This document shows, piece after piece, positions 36,609 to 41,385 of a stretch of DNA of 64,000 nt. The stretch is taken from NCBI GenBank assembly GCA_036365145.1, contig JAEOAD010000034.1, forward strand, positions 21,690,001 through 21,754,000, read 5' to 3'. A program made the position numbers and the translations under genes. Numbering within the stretch: position 1 is the stretch's first letter; each line of letters starts with the position of its first letter. The notes beneath the pieces are model-generated. The model did not search any database. It saw only the letters and a program-made list of their open reading frames with translations, and was not told where the DNA came from. The DNA is from Orientallactaga sibirica (lineage: Eukaryota > Chordata > Mammalia > Rodentia > Dipodidae).

Positions 36609-39595
36609 CATATGGACACACTTGTGCACCAACATGTCTTCCTTGGTCACTGTCCACTTTGTTTACTGAGCAGGGTCTCTCATTTAAACCCAGAGTTTGC
36701 CAATTTGGCTAGTCTAGCTAGCCAGCTTTCCTCCAGGACTCTGTCTCTGCCTCGCAAGCACTGGGATTACAGGCGGGCTGCCAAATCTGCCTGGCATTTA
36801 CATGGGTGCTGTGGATCTGAACTCTGGTCCTCACACTTGCAAGGCAGCGCCTTACTAATGGAGCCATCTCCCCAGCCCTCACTTTTTTCCTGTTTTAAAT
36901 AAATTGTCTTTACTGGGACAGTTTGAGATTTAGGAAAATTGAGCAGATAGTACAGAGTGCGCCCATATGCTGTGACTCCTCCTGCAGTCTTCCCTGTTCT
37001 GTCACCTTGTAGTAGCATACACGTGTGTCACCATGAGCAGCCCAACATGAATGCATTGCCCTCTTAACCAGAGCCCATAGTGTGGTGTCCCTAGTTTGCA
37101 TGTGCAGTCTTTTCAACCCCACGGTGCCATCCAGGACCCCATCCCATCTCACTGGCAACCCCCTCAGGCTCTTCCCAGTGGTGGCAGTTGCTTGATCCTT
37201 CCTGGTGTCCAGAGACTTGGAAAGTGGGTGGCACCATCCACCAAGAAGGAGCAGAACACAGGCAAGGCAAGCCTGATGACATTTCTGCATACACAGGAAC
37301 CTTTCTCCTCTGATGGCTGCTGTGGCCAGAGTGTGTGGCTCCTGTAAGGCTTGTGTGTCAAAAAACAACAACAACAACAAAAAAAACCCAATGGGATGTT
37401 GGTGGTGTTTGTCATGTTGTGCAAGAAAGTGTCATGATTTTCCATGCAGCTTTTCATGACTACAAGACACCTTAAAGGAGGTTTGGTGGCCCCGTGGGAG
37501 CCCTGGGGTTTGTTTAGTTCTCCTGAGGACAAATCCCTCCAGGCAGGCAGGGCCTGTGGGAGAACTATCCAGGTCCCTGTCCCCAAGTGTGTGGCCACAG
37601 GGAAGAACTTAATGGCCTGTAGTCACTGAGTAACTGTGGCCCTCTGTGCCTGTTTTTCTCTGGGAAGCGGGTGGTGGGGAGGATTCTGTGAAATAAGATT
37701 GGAAACTGGCCTTTCATCAAAGGTGACTGGTAACCCCTGGCTACAAAGGTGAGCTGCTCAAGCTGGAGCCCAGCAGCTGGGACTGAGCATGCTCAGTGGC
37801 TGAGGCCAGTGCAGAGTGCGGTGGTGCTCTGCTGCCACCTGCTGGTGGGATGCCCTCAGCCTCTGCAACATCGGCTTGCTAGCCCAGAGGGAGTTGCAGC
37901 TTCCTTTCCAGGGGCCCAAGCTGGTCCTCAAATGAGCTGGGGGAGCAGTAGTGACTCCAGAATCTCGGGAGAGGAGGGAGTATGGATGCTCCACTGCACT
38001 CAGGAGGCCGGTTCATTCAGCTCAGAGCCGCTCATCAGTTGGTGCCGCTTGCTTGTCTAGTGGAATCCAAGATCTGGGAGAGCCTGGGGTCTGGGTGGAA
38101 TAGGTCACTGTCCCTTGCAGCCTGTGACCCTGGGCCTTCAAGTTAAGAACACTTAATGTGGTCTGCAAGTACAAGGCTTATTATCTGATGTTTTCTACCC
38201 TGGGAGATAGCCAAGTTTGTTCATTTTACACAGGAAAATGGGCTTTAAATAGAGCATGGTGGTGCACACACCTGTAATCCCAGTGCTCAAAGGACTGAGG
38301 GAGAAGGATCATGAGTTCGAGGCCAGCCTGGGCTACATAGTAAAACCCTGTTTCAAGAAGGATGGAAAGAGAATTTTGGGAAGTAATGTCACTTGCTCAT
38401 AGGCCATTCGGATGTCTGGCCATTCAGAATGGTGGACACTTGGTCTGGCTCCAGGCCTGAGCTGCCAAGGCCAGCGCCGAGTTACTTAATTCCTCGGTAC
38501 AATGAGGTTATGTCCTAGTGGCATATGGTACAGGCAACAAGGATGCCAGCTGCAGACTAGGCACCGCATTTGACTGTTAGAGAAGCTCAGACTGGTTTCC
38601 AGAGTGGTTGCTCATTTAAGTTGCCATGCCTCCTTTTTGACCCTTACTGCTGTCAGTCTCATTTTAGCCACGCTAATGGAATAGAGGTGTGTGAAGTGAC
38701 AGCTCGGGGTTGTGATTTGCATTCTCCCAATGGACCATTCCCCTGCTGTCCATTTGCTTGTGTTTGGAGAAATGTCTGTGGAGATCTGTGGCACACGGTA
38801 CCGTAATGTGAGTTACAGTGCAGGGGATCAGGAATGAAGCTCACGCCTACAGTGCGCCCAGCGAAAGGCCAGTGAGTGGCTCTGGCAACATCCTCTAGGT
38901 TAAAATACTTCATCCTTTTTCCCAACCACATGTGCACACTGTGTCAGCAACACAAACAGCACATCTGGCTCTTCCCACCCACCACCAGTTACCTTGAGCC
39001 CTAACCACCACTCCCCCAGCCCTTGCTTGGCCACTGCTGGGGGAACTCTGTGCTGCTTTCCTGGCCCATTAGCCTGTCTTCCCAGGCTTGAACAGTGTCC
39101 TGCGTGGCCGCAGGTGGCCAGTAAATGATTGCTAAGTGAGTGTGTAGTGTGACCGGACCATGCCAGCACTTGCTCTGGGTCAGGTAGCTCTCCACACGTG
39201 CTAATCGTTTCCATTGCACAGGGAAAGAAACTTGAGACCAGGGAGTTGGGCCAGCTTTGCAGGTGCACCTGGGGCTTAGGCGAGGGTGGACTCCCAAGTG
39301 AGAGCCCAGGGCTTCAGGCGGCTCTCGTGGGACTCACACCCATTTATCTCCTTCTCTCCTCAGGTACTTCGCGACCCCAGCACCTACCTCAGCCCCCACA
39401 GCCTCCTCGAGGCCTGCCTCGCGACAGCAGCCCCCCATCCAGCTGGGCTTGGATGAATTGGAGGAGTTGCACGAGGCCCTCAGCCAGGCTGTGCAGGCCG
39501 CAGAGAATGTGCGCTCCACCACCCGCCAGATGAGCCGGTCACTGTCCACCGACCTGCGCCATGCCCGCAGCCTGAGGGGCTCCTGCCTCTTCTGA
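785..39595 (+). CDS. AKNA: AKNA, complete coding region in 21 exons (1406 aa)
   Basis: AKNA is a large, mostly disordered coiled-coil protein. It was first described as an AT-hook transcription factor for CD40/CD40L and later shown to sit at the centrosome and organise microtubules. The coding exons are 785-1034, 4397-5442, 7739-7813, 12351-12507, 12948-13102, 15828-15887, 18806-18933, 19380-19587, 20892-21061, 21180-21353, 23166-23385, 24110-24216, 24818-25035, 27272-27440, 30765-30941, 31536-31651, 32142-32285, 34959-35054, 35874-35999, 36243-36435 and 39364-39595. Every junction is GT/AG, phases match throughout, and the total is 4221 nt, divisible by three. Each exon aligns by eye with human AKNA (1439 aa from memory), including the start MASS and the end RGSCLF. 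The gene looks intact, with no frameshift or internal stop. It converges on ORM. The 5' noncoding exon(s) and promoter are not identified. Confidence 0.96.
1910..2127 (-). mobile_element. B2-superfamily (Dip-like) SINE
   Basis: Reversed copy in AKNA intron 1. The body has CAAACTCCAGACACATGTGCC and ends TGAGCCTTCTTTCTAGCTCC. A CT-rich run and a diverged ID-like fragment (about 2265-2335) follow. Confidence 0.7.
2719..2965 (+). mobile_element. B2-superfamily (Dip-like) SINE
   Basis: The head is GGGCTGGAGAGATGGCTTAG with tRNA-type B box TTTGATTCCCC, followed by CCAGATGCACAAGGTGGCAC, a CT-rich run and a AATAAATAAA tail. Confidence 0.85.
3100..3385. repeat. (GGAT/GGTG)n degenerate tetranucleotide array
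   Basis: About 280 bp built from GGAT, GGGT, GGTG and TGAAT words in AKNA intron 1. It is the source of long Pro/His-type shadow reading frames. Confidence 0.85.
3386..4396. other. AKNA intron 1, 3' part
   Basis: No SINE or gene is apparent. G-rich purine stretches lie at 3780-3860 and 4070-4120. Nothing else can be supported. Confidence 0.5.
4397..5442 (+). CDS. AKNA: AKNA coding exon 2 (large exon, residues 84-432)
   Basis: The 1046-nt exon has acceptor TTTCCAG|AG and donor CAG|GTAAGT. It encodes an acidic stretch (LTEEEELDEDPGSLEVE), a low-complexity Ser/Pro-rich middle, and the conserved block YPLPDLSKVGPRVKFPKDES followed by FKSPAEIVREVLLSSGEA. The end (TPEQATELVHQLQ) starts a helical segment that continues into the next exon. 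No domain of known catalytic function is present. The sequence closely follows human AKNA. Confidence 0.96.
5592..5815 (+). mobile_element. B4-like ID/B1 SINE
   Basis: The ID-type head (ATAGCTCAGTTGATAGAC) joins a B1-like GCGCCTGGGAAGTGGAGGC body and ends GACCTTGTCTCAGAG. Diverged, in AKNA intron 2. Confidence 0.6.
5899..6176 (+). mobile_element. B4-like ID/B1 SINE
   Basis: The head is GGGCTGGGGAGATAGCTCAT and the B1-like part CCCAGCGCTGGGGAGGC. The tail runs into CA-rich sequence. Confidence 0.65.
7202..7430 (+). mobile_element. B2-superfamily (Dip-like) SINE
   Basis: Full-length copy with GGGCTGGAGAGATGACTTAG head, (CT)n run and AAATAAATAAAA tail in AKNA intron 2, ~310 bp before exon 3. 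Confidence 0.85.
7739..7813 (+). CDS. AKNA: AKNA coding exon 3 (residues 433-457)
   Basis: This 25-codon, phase 0-0 exon encodes EDYHKLLTKYAEAENTIDQL and continues to GAK. It is near-identical to human and heptad-like, so it probably forms a coiled coil. The acceptor is CCCACAG and the donor AAG|GTACCG. Because it is symmetric, skipping it would preserve frame. Confidence 0.95.
8758..8935. repeat. (CTTC)n microsatellite
   Basis: A T-run is followed by CTTC/CCTTCC repeats, with about 15 near-perfect CTTC units at the 3' end. It abuts a reversed B1. Confidence 0.92.
8936..9082 (-). mobile_element. B1 SINE
   Basis: Reversed monomeric B1 with TAGCCCAGGCTGACCTGGAA and GTGCTGGGATTAAAGGC, no mouse-type 29-bp internal duplication visible. 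Confidence 0.85.
9083..12350. other. AKNA intron 3, unique portion
   Basis: Apart from a GGTGAT repeat (11275-11405), no mobile element or gene is recognised. An AT-rich stretch lies at 11930-12060. Confidence 0.5.
11275..11405. repeat. (GGTGAT/GGT)n microsatellite
   Basis: Imperfect trinucleotide/hexanucleotide array of GGT and GAT words in AKNA intron 3. The reverse strand reads as a His-rich shadow ORF. Confidence 0.9.
12351..12507 (+). CDS. AKNA: AKNA coding exon 4 (residues 458-509)
   Basis: It begins VNLYWDPPQPSQSVHAGMVP, and the core GMVPQGTKVFSFTIPQ matches human. The acceptor is TTCCCCAG and the donor ACAG|GTGAGT (phase 1). The exon follows the longest intron, 7814-12350. Confidence 0.94.
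12948..13102 (+). CDS. AKNA: AKNA coding exon 5 (residues 510-561)
   Basis: It encodes GWPSSQGAMSPTSPPSMP followed by WLPEHQG and ends TQALASQASQLLSK. The last part starts the conserved helical AKNA-family region. The acceptor is ATTCCAG and the donor AAG|GTGAGT (phase 0). Confidence 0.94.
13870..14270 (-). mobile_element. Ancient L1M 3'-end-like fragment
   Basis: The order of TGACAGCTTTGTTGAGATGT, TCAGTAGTAAGAAACTCC, TGCCTGTTCTAGATGTTTCA and GCCTGACTTCATTCACTTA resembles the antisense of old mammalian L1 3' ends. Highly diverged; recognised by eye only. Confidence 0.45.
14441..14585 (+). mobile_element. B1 SINE
   Basis: Full monomeric B1, starting GGCTGGGCGTGGTGGCGCAC, followed by an A-rich tail, in AKNA intron 5. 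Confidence 0.9.
14625..14742 (+). mobile_element. Diverged B1 SINE
   Basis: GGGTGTAGTGGCTCTCACCT and AAGGCCAGCCTGGGGTGTAC with a short A tail; an older copy than the one just upstream. Confidence 0.7.
14743..15060. other. AT-rich intron stretch
   Basis: About 300 bp of AT-rich DNA with repeated TTATATTGATTA words. No coding or named repeat signal. Confidence 0.45.
15065..15160 (-). mobile_element. ID-type SINE
   Basis: Reversed ID-like copy: AGTATTGGGAATGGAATTCA, CCTTGTGCATGCTA, ending CACTGAGCCATACTGCCAGC. Confidence 0.65.
15828..15887 (+). CDS. AKNA: AKNA coding exon 6 (residues 562-581, 20-codon microexon)
   Basis: This 60-nt symmetric exon encodes VESFKQLVQAGHLPPQDQLK, the central part of the conserved AKNA-family helical region. 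The acceptor is TGTCCAG and the donor AAG|GTACAG. Skipping it would preserve frame and shorten the helix by 20 residues. Confidence 0.94.
16912..17110 (-). mobile_element. ID/B1 composite SINE
   Basis: Reversed ID (ACTGGGGATTGAACCTAGGG, ATATCCCCAGCTC) followed by a diverged reversed B1 (GCAGGCCTTGAACTCGTCAT). Confidence 0.6.
17369..17570 (+). mobile_element. B2-superfamily (Dip-like) SINE
   Basis: Head GGGCTGGAGAGATGGCTTAG, body TAGATGTACAAGGTGGCACA, tail CAAATAAATTTT. First of three Dip-like copies in a row in AKNA intron 6. Confidence 0.85.
17576..17795 (-). mobile_element. B2-superfamily (Dip-like) SINE
   Basis: Reversed copy ending TAAGCTATTTCTCCAGCCC. Head-to-tail inverted partner of the 17369 copy. 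Confidence 0.85.
17812..18037 (-). mobile_element. B2-superfamily (Dip-like) SINE
   Basis: Reversed copy, same orientation as the previous one, ending AGTAAGCCATCTCTCAAGGCC. Confidence 0.85.
18806..18933 (+). CDS. AKNA: AKNA coding exon 7 (residues 582-624)
   Basis: It encodes GFRRLRAAHTALEEGYLQAC, a continuation of the conserved helix, and ends TPGTLDPCR. The acceptor is TTTCAG and the donor CAG|GTTGGT, a weaker site (phase 2). Human has a matching block (GFQRLKAAHAALEEEYLKAC). Confidence 0.94.
19380..19587 (+). CDS. AKNA: AKNA coding exon 8 (residues 624-693)
   Basis: It opens DLEAEIFRLGVCLEDLQELM, a Leu-heptad coiled-coil segment, then becomes Pro/Ser-rich. The acceptor is CTTCCAG and the donor AAG|GTACCA (phase 0). 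Intron 7 upstream is only 446 bp. Confidence 0.94.
20892..21061 (+). CDS. AKNA: AKNA coding exon 9 (residues 694-750)
   Basis: The first half is poorly conserved and Thr/Ala/Ser-rich (STIATAANTPANT). The second half, GLQVEQDFHGLLER, matches the human segment LQMEQVYHGLMER. The acceptor is GGCTTAG and the donor CG|GTAAGT (phase 2). It is separated from exon 10 by the shortest intron (118 bp). Confidence 0.9.
21180..21353 (+). CDS. AKNA: AKNA coding exon 10 (residues 750-808)
   Basis: It encodes YLSVKCLPEALKVEEEDDHH and continues to Q. The human counterpart carries a longer poly-Glu/Gly stretch here, so the acidic tract is contracted in this animal. The acceptor is CTCCTCAG and the donor CA|GTAAGT (phase 2). 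Confidence 0.92.
21640..21925 (-). mobile_element. B4-like SINE / related repeat
   Basis: CATGTGTGGAGGCCAGAGGA, CTAGACTAGCTGGTGCCTGG and TGCTGGGATTATAGGAGCC appear in the order of an old reversed rodent ID/B1 composite. Diverged. Confidence 0.5.
21957..22001. repeat. (GA)n microsatellite
   Basis: About 20 uninterrupted GA units in AKNA intron 10. Confidence 0.95.
22055..22345 (+). mobile_element. Two B1 SINEs in tandem
   Basis: A diverged B1-like unit (22055-22180) is followed by a typical B1 (22184-22345, AGCCGGGTGTGGTGGTGCAC) with an A tail. Confidence 0.8.
22370..22600 (+). mobile_element. B1-like SINE followed by ID element
   Basis: A diverged B1 (22375-22500) is followed by an ID copy (GCTGCGGATGTAGCTCAGCA) at about 22504-22580. 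Confidence 0.65.
22812..22940. repeat. 18-bp minisatellite in AKNA intron 10
   Basis: About 7-8 head-to-tail copies of GCCACGCTCCTGCCTCAC, with G-to-A variant units clustered toward the 3' end. The period is a multiple of three, so several frames stay open, but it lies between splice-supported exons 10 and 11. Confidence 0.9.
23166..23385 (+). CDS. AKNA: AKNA coding exon 11 (residues 808-881)
   Basis: The landmarks SRKPPGFQTSMARD and GTKSAASHQSSLTSLEESG are conserved with human. The acceptor is CCTTCAG and the donor GAG|GTGAGT (phase 0). The protein is Ser-rich and predicted disordered. Confidence 0.94.
24110..24216 (+). CDS. AKNA: AKNA coding exon 12 (residues 882-917)
   Basis: It encodes WMASPETDSGFVGSETSRVS then PLTQTPEHRLSH. 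This is the most strongly conserved block of the protein, almost identical to human, and rich in Ser/Thr-Pro sites. The acceptor is CTTCCAG and the donor TTCAG|GTATTC (phase 2). Confidence 0.95.
24818..25035 (+). CDS. AKNA: AKNA coding exon 13 (residues 917-990)
   Basis: A basic, Ser/Pro-rich stretch includes RRAVEPTTPRSRVQRHLSS, matching human RRATEPSTPRSQAQRYLSS. The acceptor is TCCCCAG and the donor ATGG|GTGAGT (phase 1). Confidence 0.94.
25273..25470 (-). mobile_element. B2-superfamily (Dip-like) SINE
   Basis: Reversed copy ending CTGAGCCACCTCTCCAGCCC, in AKNA intron 13. Confidence 0.85.
25508..25748 (+). mobile_element. B4-like ID/B1 SINE
   Basis: ID-like start GGATATGGGTCAGACAGTAG and B1-like GGAGCATGCCTGCAATCCCA; the tail is CAAACACAAACAACAAC. 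Confidence 0.6.
25828..26182 (-). mobile_element. Dip-like SINE adjoining a reversed B1
   Basis: Reversed Dip-like copy (25828-26012) then T-run and reversed B1 (26015-26182, TAGCCCAGGCTGACCTGGAA). Confidence 0.85.
26525..26660 (+). mobile_element. Diverged B1 SINE
   Basis: GCTGGGTATGGTAGTTCACA, CAGCACTCAGGAGATGGAGG, ending GACCTTGTCACCC. Confidence 0.65.
27272..27440 (+). CDS. AKNA: AKNA coding exon 14 (residues 990-1046)
   Basis: It encodes AVPSLEFEGQNQNQISQQLL and ends with an NLLLTKTER motif, similar to the human FLLTRAGR segment. The Pro/Ala/Ser middle diverges from human. The acceptor is CTCCCTAG and the donor GCGA|GTAAGT (phase 2). Confidence 0.9.
27718..28078 (+). mobile_element. 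B1-like fragment and Dip-like SINE
   Basis: Partial B1 (27718-27825) followed by a full Dip-like copy (27837-28078) with an (AAAT)n tail, in AKNA intron 14. Confidence 0.8.
28079..30250. other. AKNA intron 14, unique portion
   Basis: About 2.2 kb without recognisable repeats or an ORF conserved with anything I know. Several overlapping 90-130 aa frames reflect GC-rich composition only. Confidence 0.5.
30255..30482 (-). mobile_element. Two reversed B1 SINEs
   Basis: TATTTGAGGTAGGGTCTCAC (first copy, truncated at CTGCCTCCCGA) then TAGCCTAGGCTGGCCTTGAA (second, diverged). Confidence 0.75.
30765..30941 (+). CDS. AKNA: AKNA coding exon 15 (residues 1046-1105; AT-hook position)
   Basis: The first half, AIRELQAEVSRLRLQLEDSL, is a clear Leu heptad coiled coil shared with human. 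The second half holds the position of the human AT-hook core RGRP, but this sequence reads R-H-Q-P (residues 1089-1092, bases 30892-30903), so the minor-groove-binding core is absent. The acceptor is ACTCCAG and the donor GCAG|GTGAGC (phase 2). Confidence 0.94.
31005..31195 (-). mobile_element. B4-like SINE
   Basis: GAGATAGGGTCTCTTGATGA, TAGACTAGCTAGCCAGTGAG and the reversed tRNA-like end ATGGAGCCACCTCCCCTGTC, in AKNA intron 15. Confidence 0.65.
31536..31651 (+). CDS. AKNA: AKNA coding exon 16 (residues 1105-1144)
   Basis: It encodes SKSTERLSREPAGTKPAG and RRRSRSSSVPRGVPRLSL, a strongly basic Arg/Ser segment conserved with human. The acceptor is TTGCTAG and the donor CTGG|GTAAGT (phase 1). 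Confidence 0.94.
32142..32285 (+). CDS. AKNA: AKNA coding exon 17 (residues 1144-1192)
   Basis: It encodes GLESELRSCHLSSENKTTEK and ends RVSFRGQYTG, matching human RVTFRGQYTG. I chose the acceptor CCACCAG at 32140-32141 because it restores phase and aligns with human. A nearer-upstream CTCTAG at about 32095 would insert unrelated sequence. Confidence 0.91.
33055..34013. repeat. ~950 bp polypyrimidine tract with higher-order repeat
   Basis: Almost pure CT on the plus strand, made of CCTT and CCCT words. A marker CACTCTC recurs at 33190, 33412, 33611 and 33829, giving higher-order units of 222, 199 and 218 bp with shared internal order. It lies in AKNA intron 17. Confidence 0.95.
34014..34325 (-). 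mobile_element. ID element then Dip-like SINE
   Basis: Reversed ID (GTGCTGGGAATGGAACTCAG, 34014-34085) and reversed Dip-like copy (about 34100-34323) after the polypyrimidine tract. Confidence 0.8.
34335..34470 (-). mobile_element. Diverged B1 SINE
   Basis: GACAAGGTCTTGCTATATAG, CCAAGTGCTGGATGACAGGC and CCACCACACCCATCCC. Confidence 0.6.
34802..34831. repeat. (CA)n microsatellite
   Basis: About 14 CA units in AKNA intron 17, ~120 bp before exon 18. Confidence 0.95.
34959..35054 (+). CDS. AKNA: AKNA coding exon 18 (residues 1192-1224; first CxxC)
   Basis: It encodes EYHSLSPKAILKDSGSTSCP and continues HCQPIRIQDT. The CPHC pair (C1212, C1215) is conserved with human. The acceptor is TTCCCCAG and the donor ACAG|GTAAGG (phase 1). 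Confidence 0.94.
35874..35999 (+). CDS. AKNA: AKNA coding exon 19 (residues 1224-1266; second CxxC)
   Basis: It encodes ADSNTIRNPLGPAATDSPRC then RLCGQIG. The CRLC pair (C1243, C1246) lies 27 residues after the CPHC pair of the previous exon. The acceptor is a tandem CAGCAG, and use of the downstream AG (start 35877) would delete one Ala with no frameshift. The donor is TCTG|GTAGGC (phase 1). Confidence 0.92.
36243..36435 (+). CDS. AKNA: AKNA coding exon 20 (residues 1266-1330)
   Basis: It encodes a basic Ser/Pro stretch followed by RPPPGLWYLAAAAPALAPPA and AYISSVPVMPYPP, both strongly conserved with human. The acceptor is CATAACAG and the donor ACTGT|GTAAGT (phase 2). Confidence 0.94.
36570..36605. 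repeat. (GT)n microsatellite
   Basis: About 18 GT units in AKNA intron 20. Confidence 0.95.
36640..36880 (-). mobile_element. B4-like SINE
   Basis: GGCTAGTCTAGCTAGCCAGC, CACTGGGATTACAGGCGGG and the reversed head ATGGAGCCATCTCCCCAGCC. Confidence 0.75.
37831..37845 (-). promoter_or_regulatory. Candidate CTCF-binding motif in AKNA intron 20
   Basis: Read on the minus strand, the bases are CCAGCAGGTGGCAGC, which fits the published CTCF core CCASYAGRKGGCRSY at every position. The site is in non-repetitive intron sequence, not inside a recognisable SINE. Binding is not shown by sequence alone. Confidence 0.45.
38245..38362 (+). mobile_element. B1 SINE, diverged
   Basis: GAGCATGGTGGTGCACACAC, CGAGGCCAGCCTGGGCTACA, ending AAACCCTGTTTCAAG. 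Confidence 0.75.
39364..39595 (+). CDS. AKNA: AKNA coding exon 21 (residues 1330-1406, stop)
   Basis: It encodes a Thr/Ala/Pro segment, then the C-terminal helix with LDELEELHEALSQAVQAAEN and RSTTRQM, ending SLRGSCLF and TGA at 39593-39595. The extreme C-terminus is identical to human. The acceptor is TCCTCAG. Confidence 0.96.
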
Positions 39596-40360
39596 GACAG
39601 AGAGGGCAAGGGGCTGAAGCCACCAATGCCTGAAGACGCCACAGTCCCCTTCCCTAGGAGGGCCATCTGCGTGCTCTGCCTGGCATGTTTAAAGTGGAGA
39701 GAGTTCCAGGGGGAACAAGCCTCCGTCCCGCACAGCAGGTGCAGTAAGCAAGGCCATTTCTGTCCGTTTGGAGCCGCTCCTACTGTCCGACCCTTGTCCA
39801 CCACTAGCTAATAATATGCATCTCGTAGACAGATGGACAGAATGTCTTTACCCGTAGGAGTCAGCCTGGTCTTGGCCCCTTCTCAGAGGCCAGGAAAGGG
39901 GGAAAGCCCAGGGTCTCCACAGCACCTGTCCCTGCCTTCAACAGCCACCTTTGAGGCACAAATACCAGAAGGGACTGGCTGGGGGCCTTGCTCCTAGTGA
40001 TCCGTGCACAGGGGCCATATTTGGGGACTGGTGGGGCATCTTAGGAAGGAGGATCCACATGATATGGGCCCAGCTCCTCCGTGGTTGCAAAGGCCTTCCC
40101 AAGGAGCCCTCAGGGTGGATGCAGCCCAGGGAACTCCAGGAAGTGTCCACCACCAGCCCCCTCCGTCCTTCCCAAGGCCAGACCCCTCCCTGGGATTTCA
40201 TTGGCCAAGCTGTCTTCCTCCCCCACCCTATAGCAGTGTGTACCTCAACGTCTTTGGAATGTGTGTATTTCACAGATATTTGTATATTTGAGTCATTTAA
40301 AAGTCTATTTTCGTTACAAAAGCAGATGAAGGAAAATAAATAATGGTTAAAAAAAAGACA
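39596..40360 (+). other. AKNA: AKNA 3' untranslated region
   Basis: This ~760 bp non-repetitive stretch runs from the stop codon to the poly(A) signal. Its AT-rich terminus (around 40250-40345) partly recurs at 41637-41700. No SINE lies inside it. The end is inferred from the poly(A) signal. Confidence 0.75.
40335..40340 (+). terminator. AKNA: AKNA poly(A) signal AATAAA
   Basis: An AATAAA hexamer lies ~740 bp after the stop and is followed by AATGG and an A-rich stretch. GT-rich sequence at about 40385-40440 could be the downstream element. This is the first good signal after the stop. Confidence 0.7.
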
Positions 40361-40820
40361 ACAAAAAAAATTCCCAAAGTTATCCGTGTTTGTGGTGTAT
40401 GTCATGAGCTTGTGGTTTCTAAGGTTGAGTGTGTGGGTGGCCAAGCTCCCCCAGGGGACCTGTTGGAGTACATTGTTAGAATCTACCCATCTGTTCTACT
40501 GGCTTCCATCTCTACAGCTTTTTTTTTTTTTCTGCCTGTTTTTTTGCCAGGAGAGGCTGGGAGGACAGAGCCCTGTCTCTAGGCCAGAGAGATGGGCAGA
40601 CACCAGCAAGAGAATATCTATAGAAGCCCCGGCTCAAGGCTTCTCATATTTCCTCCAGGAGTAAACATCAGCTGCCATCCACTTAGCATCCACTGGCCTG
40701 TGTACCAACTGGGCACTTGGCATGCTCGCCACCCTCAGTCCCCATAGCCTCCTAGAGTCACTCTGTCCCCAATGTATTGACATGTACACATGCACAGTGA
40801 GGTTCCACTGAGATGTCTGT

Positions 40821-40821
<1 letters not shown>

Positions 40822-40860
<39 letters not shown>

Positions 40861-41000
40861 AGGTAGGGTCTCACTATAGCCCAGGCTGACCTGGAATTCA
40901 CTATGTGGTCTCAGGCTGGCCTCAAACTCATGACGATCCTCTTACCTCTGCTTCTTGAGTGTTGGCATTAAAGGCGTGTGCCACCACGCCCGGCATAGTT
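40822..41000 (-). mobile_element. B1 SINE with ~39-nt T run
   Basis: Reversed B1 (GAGGTAGGGTCTCACTATAG ... GTGCCACCACGCCCGGC). The long uninterrupted oligo-T (poly-A tail) suggests a young insertion. Confidence 0.9.
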
Positions 41001-41004
41001 ACTT

Positions 41005-41385
41005 TTCTTGATGCTGTGACAAAATACCTGGCCAAAAAAAAAAAAAAAAAAAAAATTTAAGGCAGGAAGGGTTTATTCTGACTCCCAGCTTGAGGCAGTA
41101 GAGTCCATTGTGGCAGGGAAGGCGTGGTGGCAGGCATGTGAAGCACCAGTCAGCAGAGAGTGCTGAGTGCTGGGGCTCAGCTTAGTCTCCTTTGCACTCA
41201 GTCTGGGACCCCAGCCTATGGAATGGGACCATCCACATTCAAGGTGGGTAACTTTTAACTTCCTCAGTTAAACCTCCTTGGAAATGTCCTCAAAGAGGTG
41301 TATCTTCCAGGTGATCCTAAATCCAGTCAAGTTTACAGTGATGAGTAGCTGTCACTCTGGCTAAGCAGGGCAGCTCCATATTATT
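41005..41385. mobile_element. Old interspersed repeat, unclassified
   Basis: TTGATGCTGTGACAAAATAC, GAAGGGTTTATTCTGACTCC and GTGGCAGGGAAGGCGTGGTGG resemble a widespread medium-repetition rodent element. I cannot name the family with confidence. Confidence 0.45.

Larger units (their letters stand above)
36890..39363. other. AKNA intron 20, mostly unique
   Basis: Mostly non-repetitive apart from a diverged B1 (38245-38360). It contains the CTCF-type motif at 37831-37845. No gene is supported. Confidence 0.5.
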
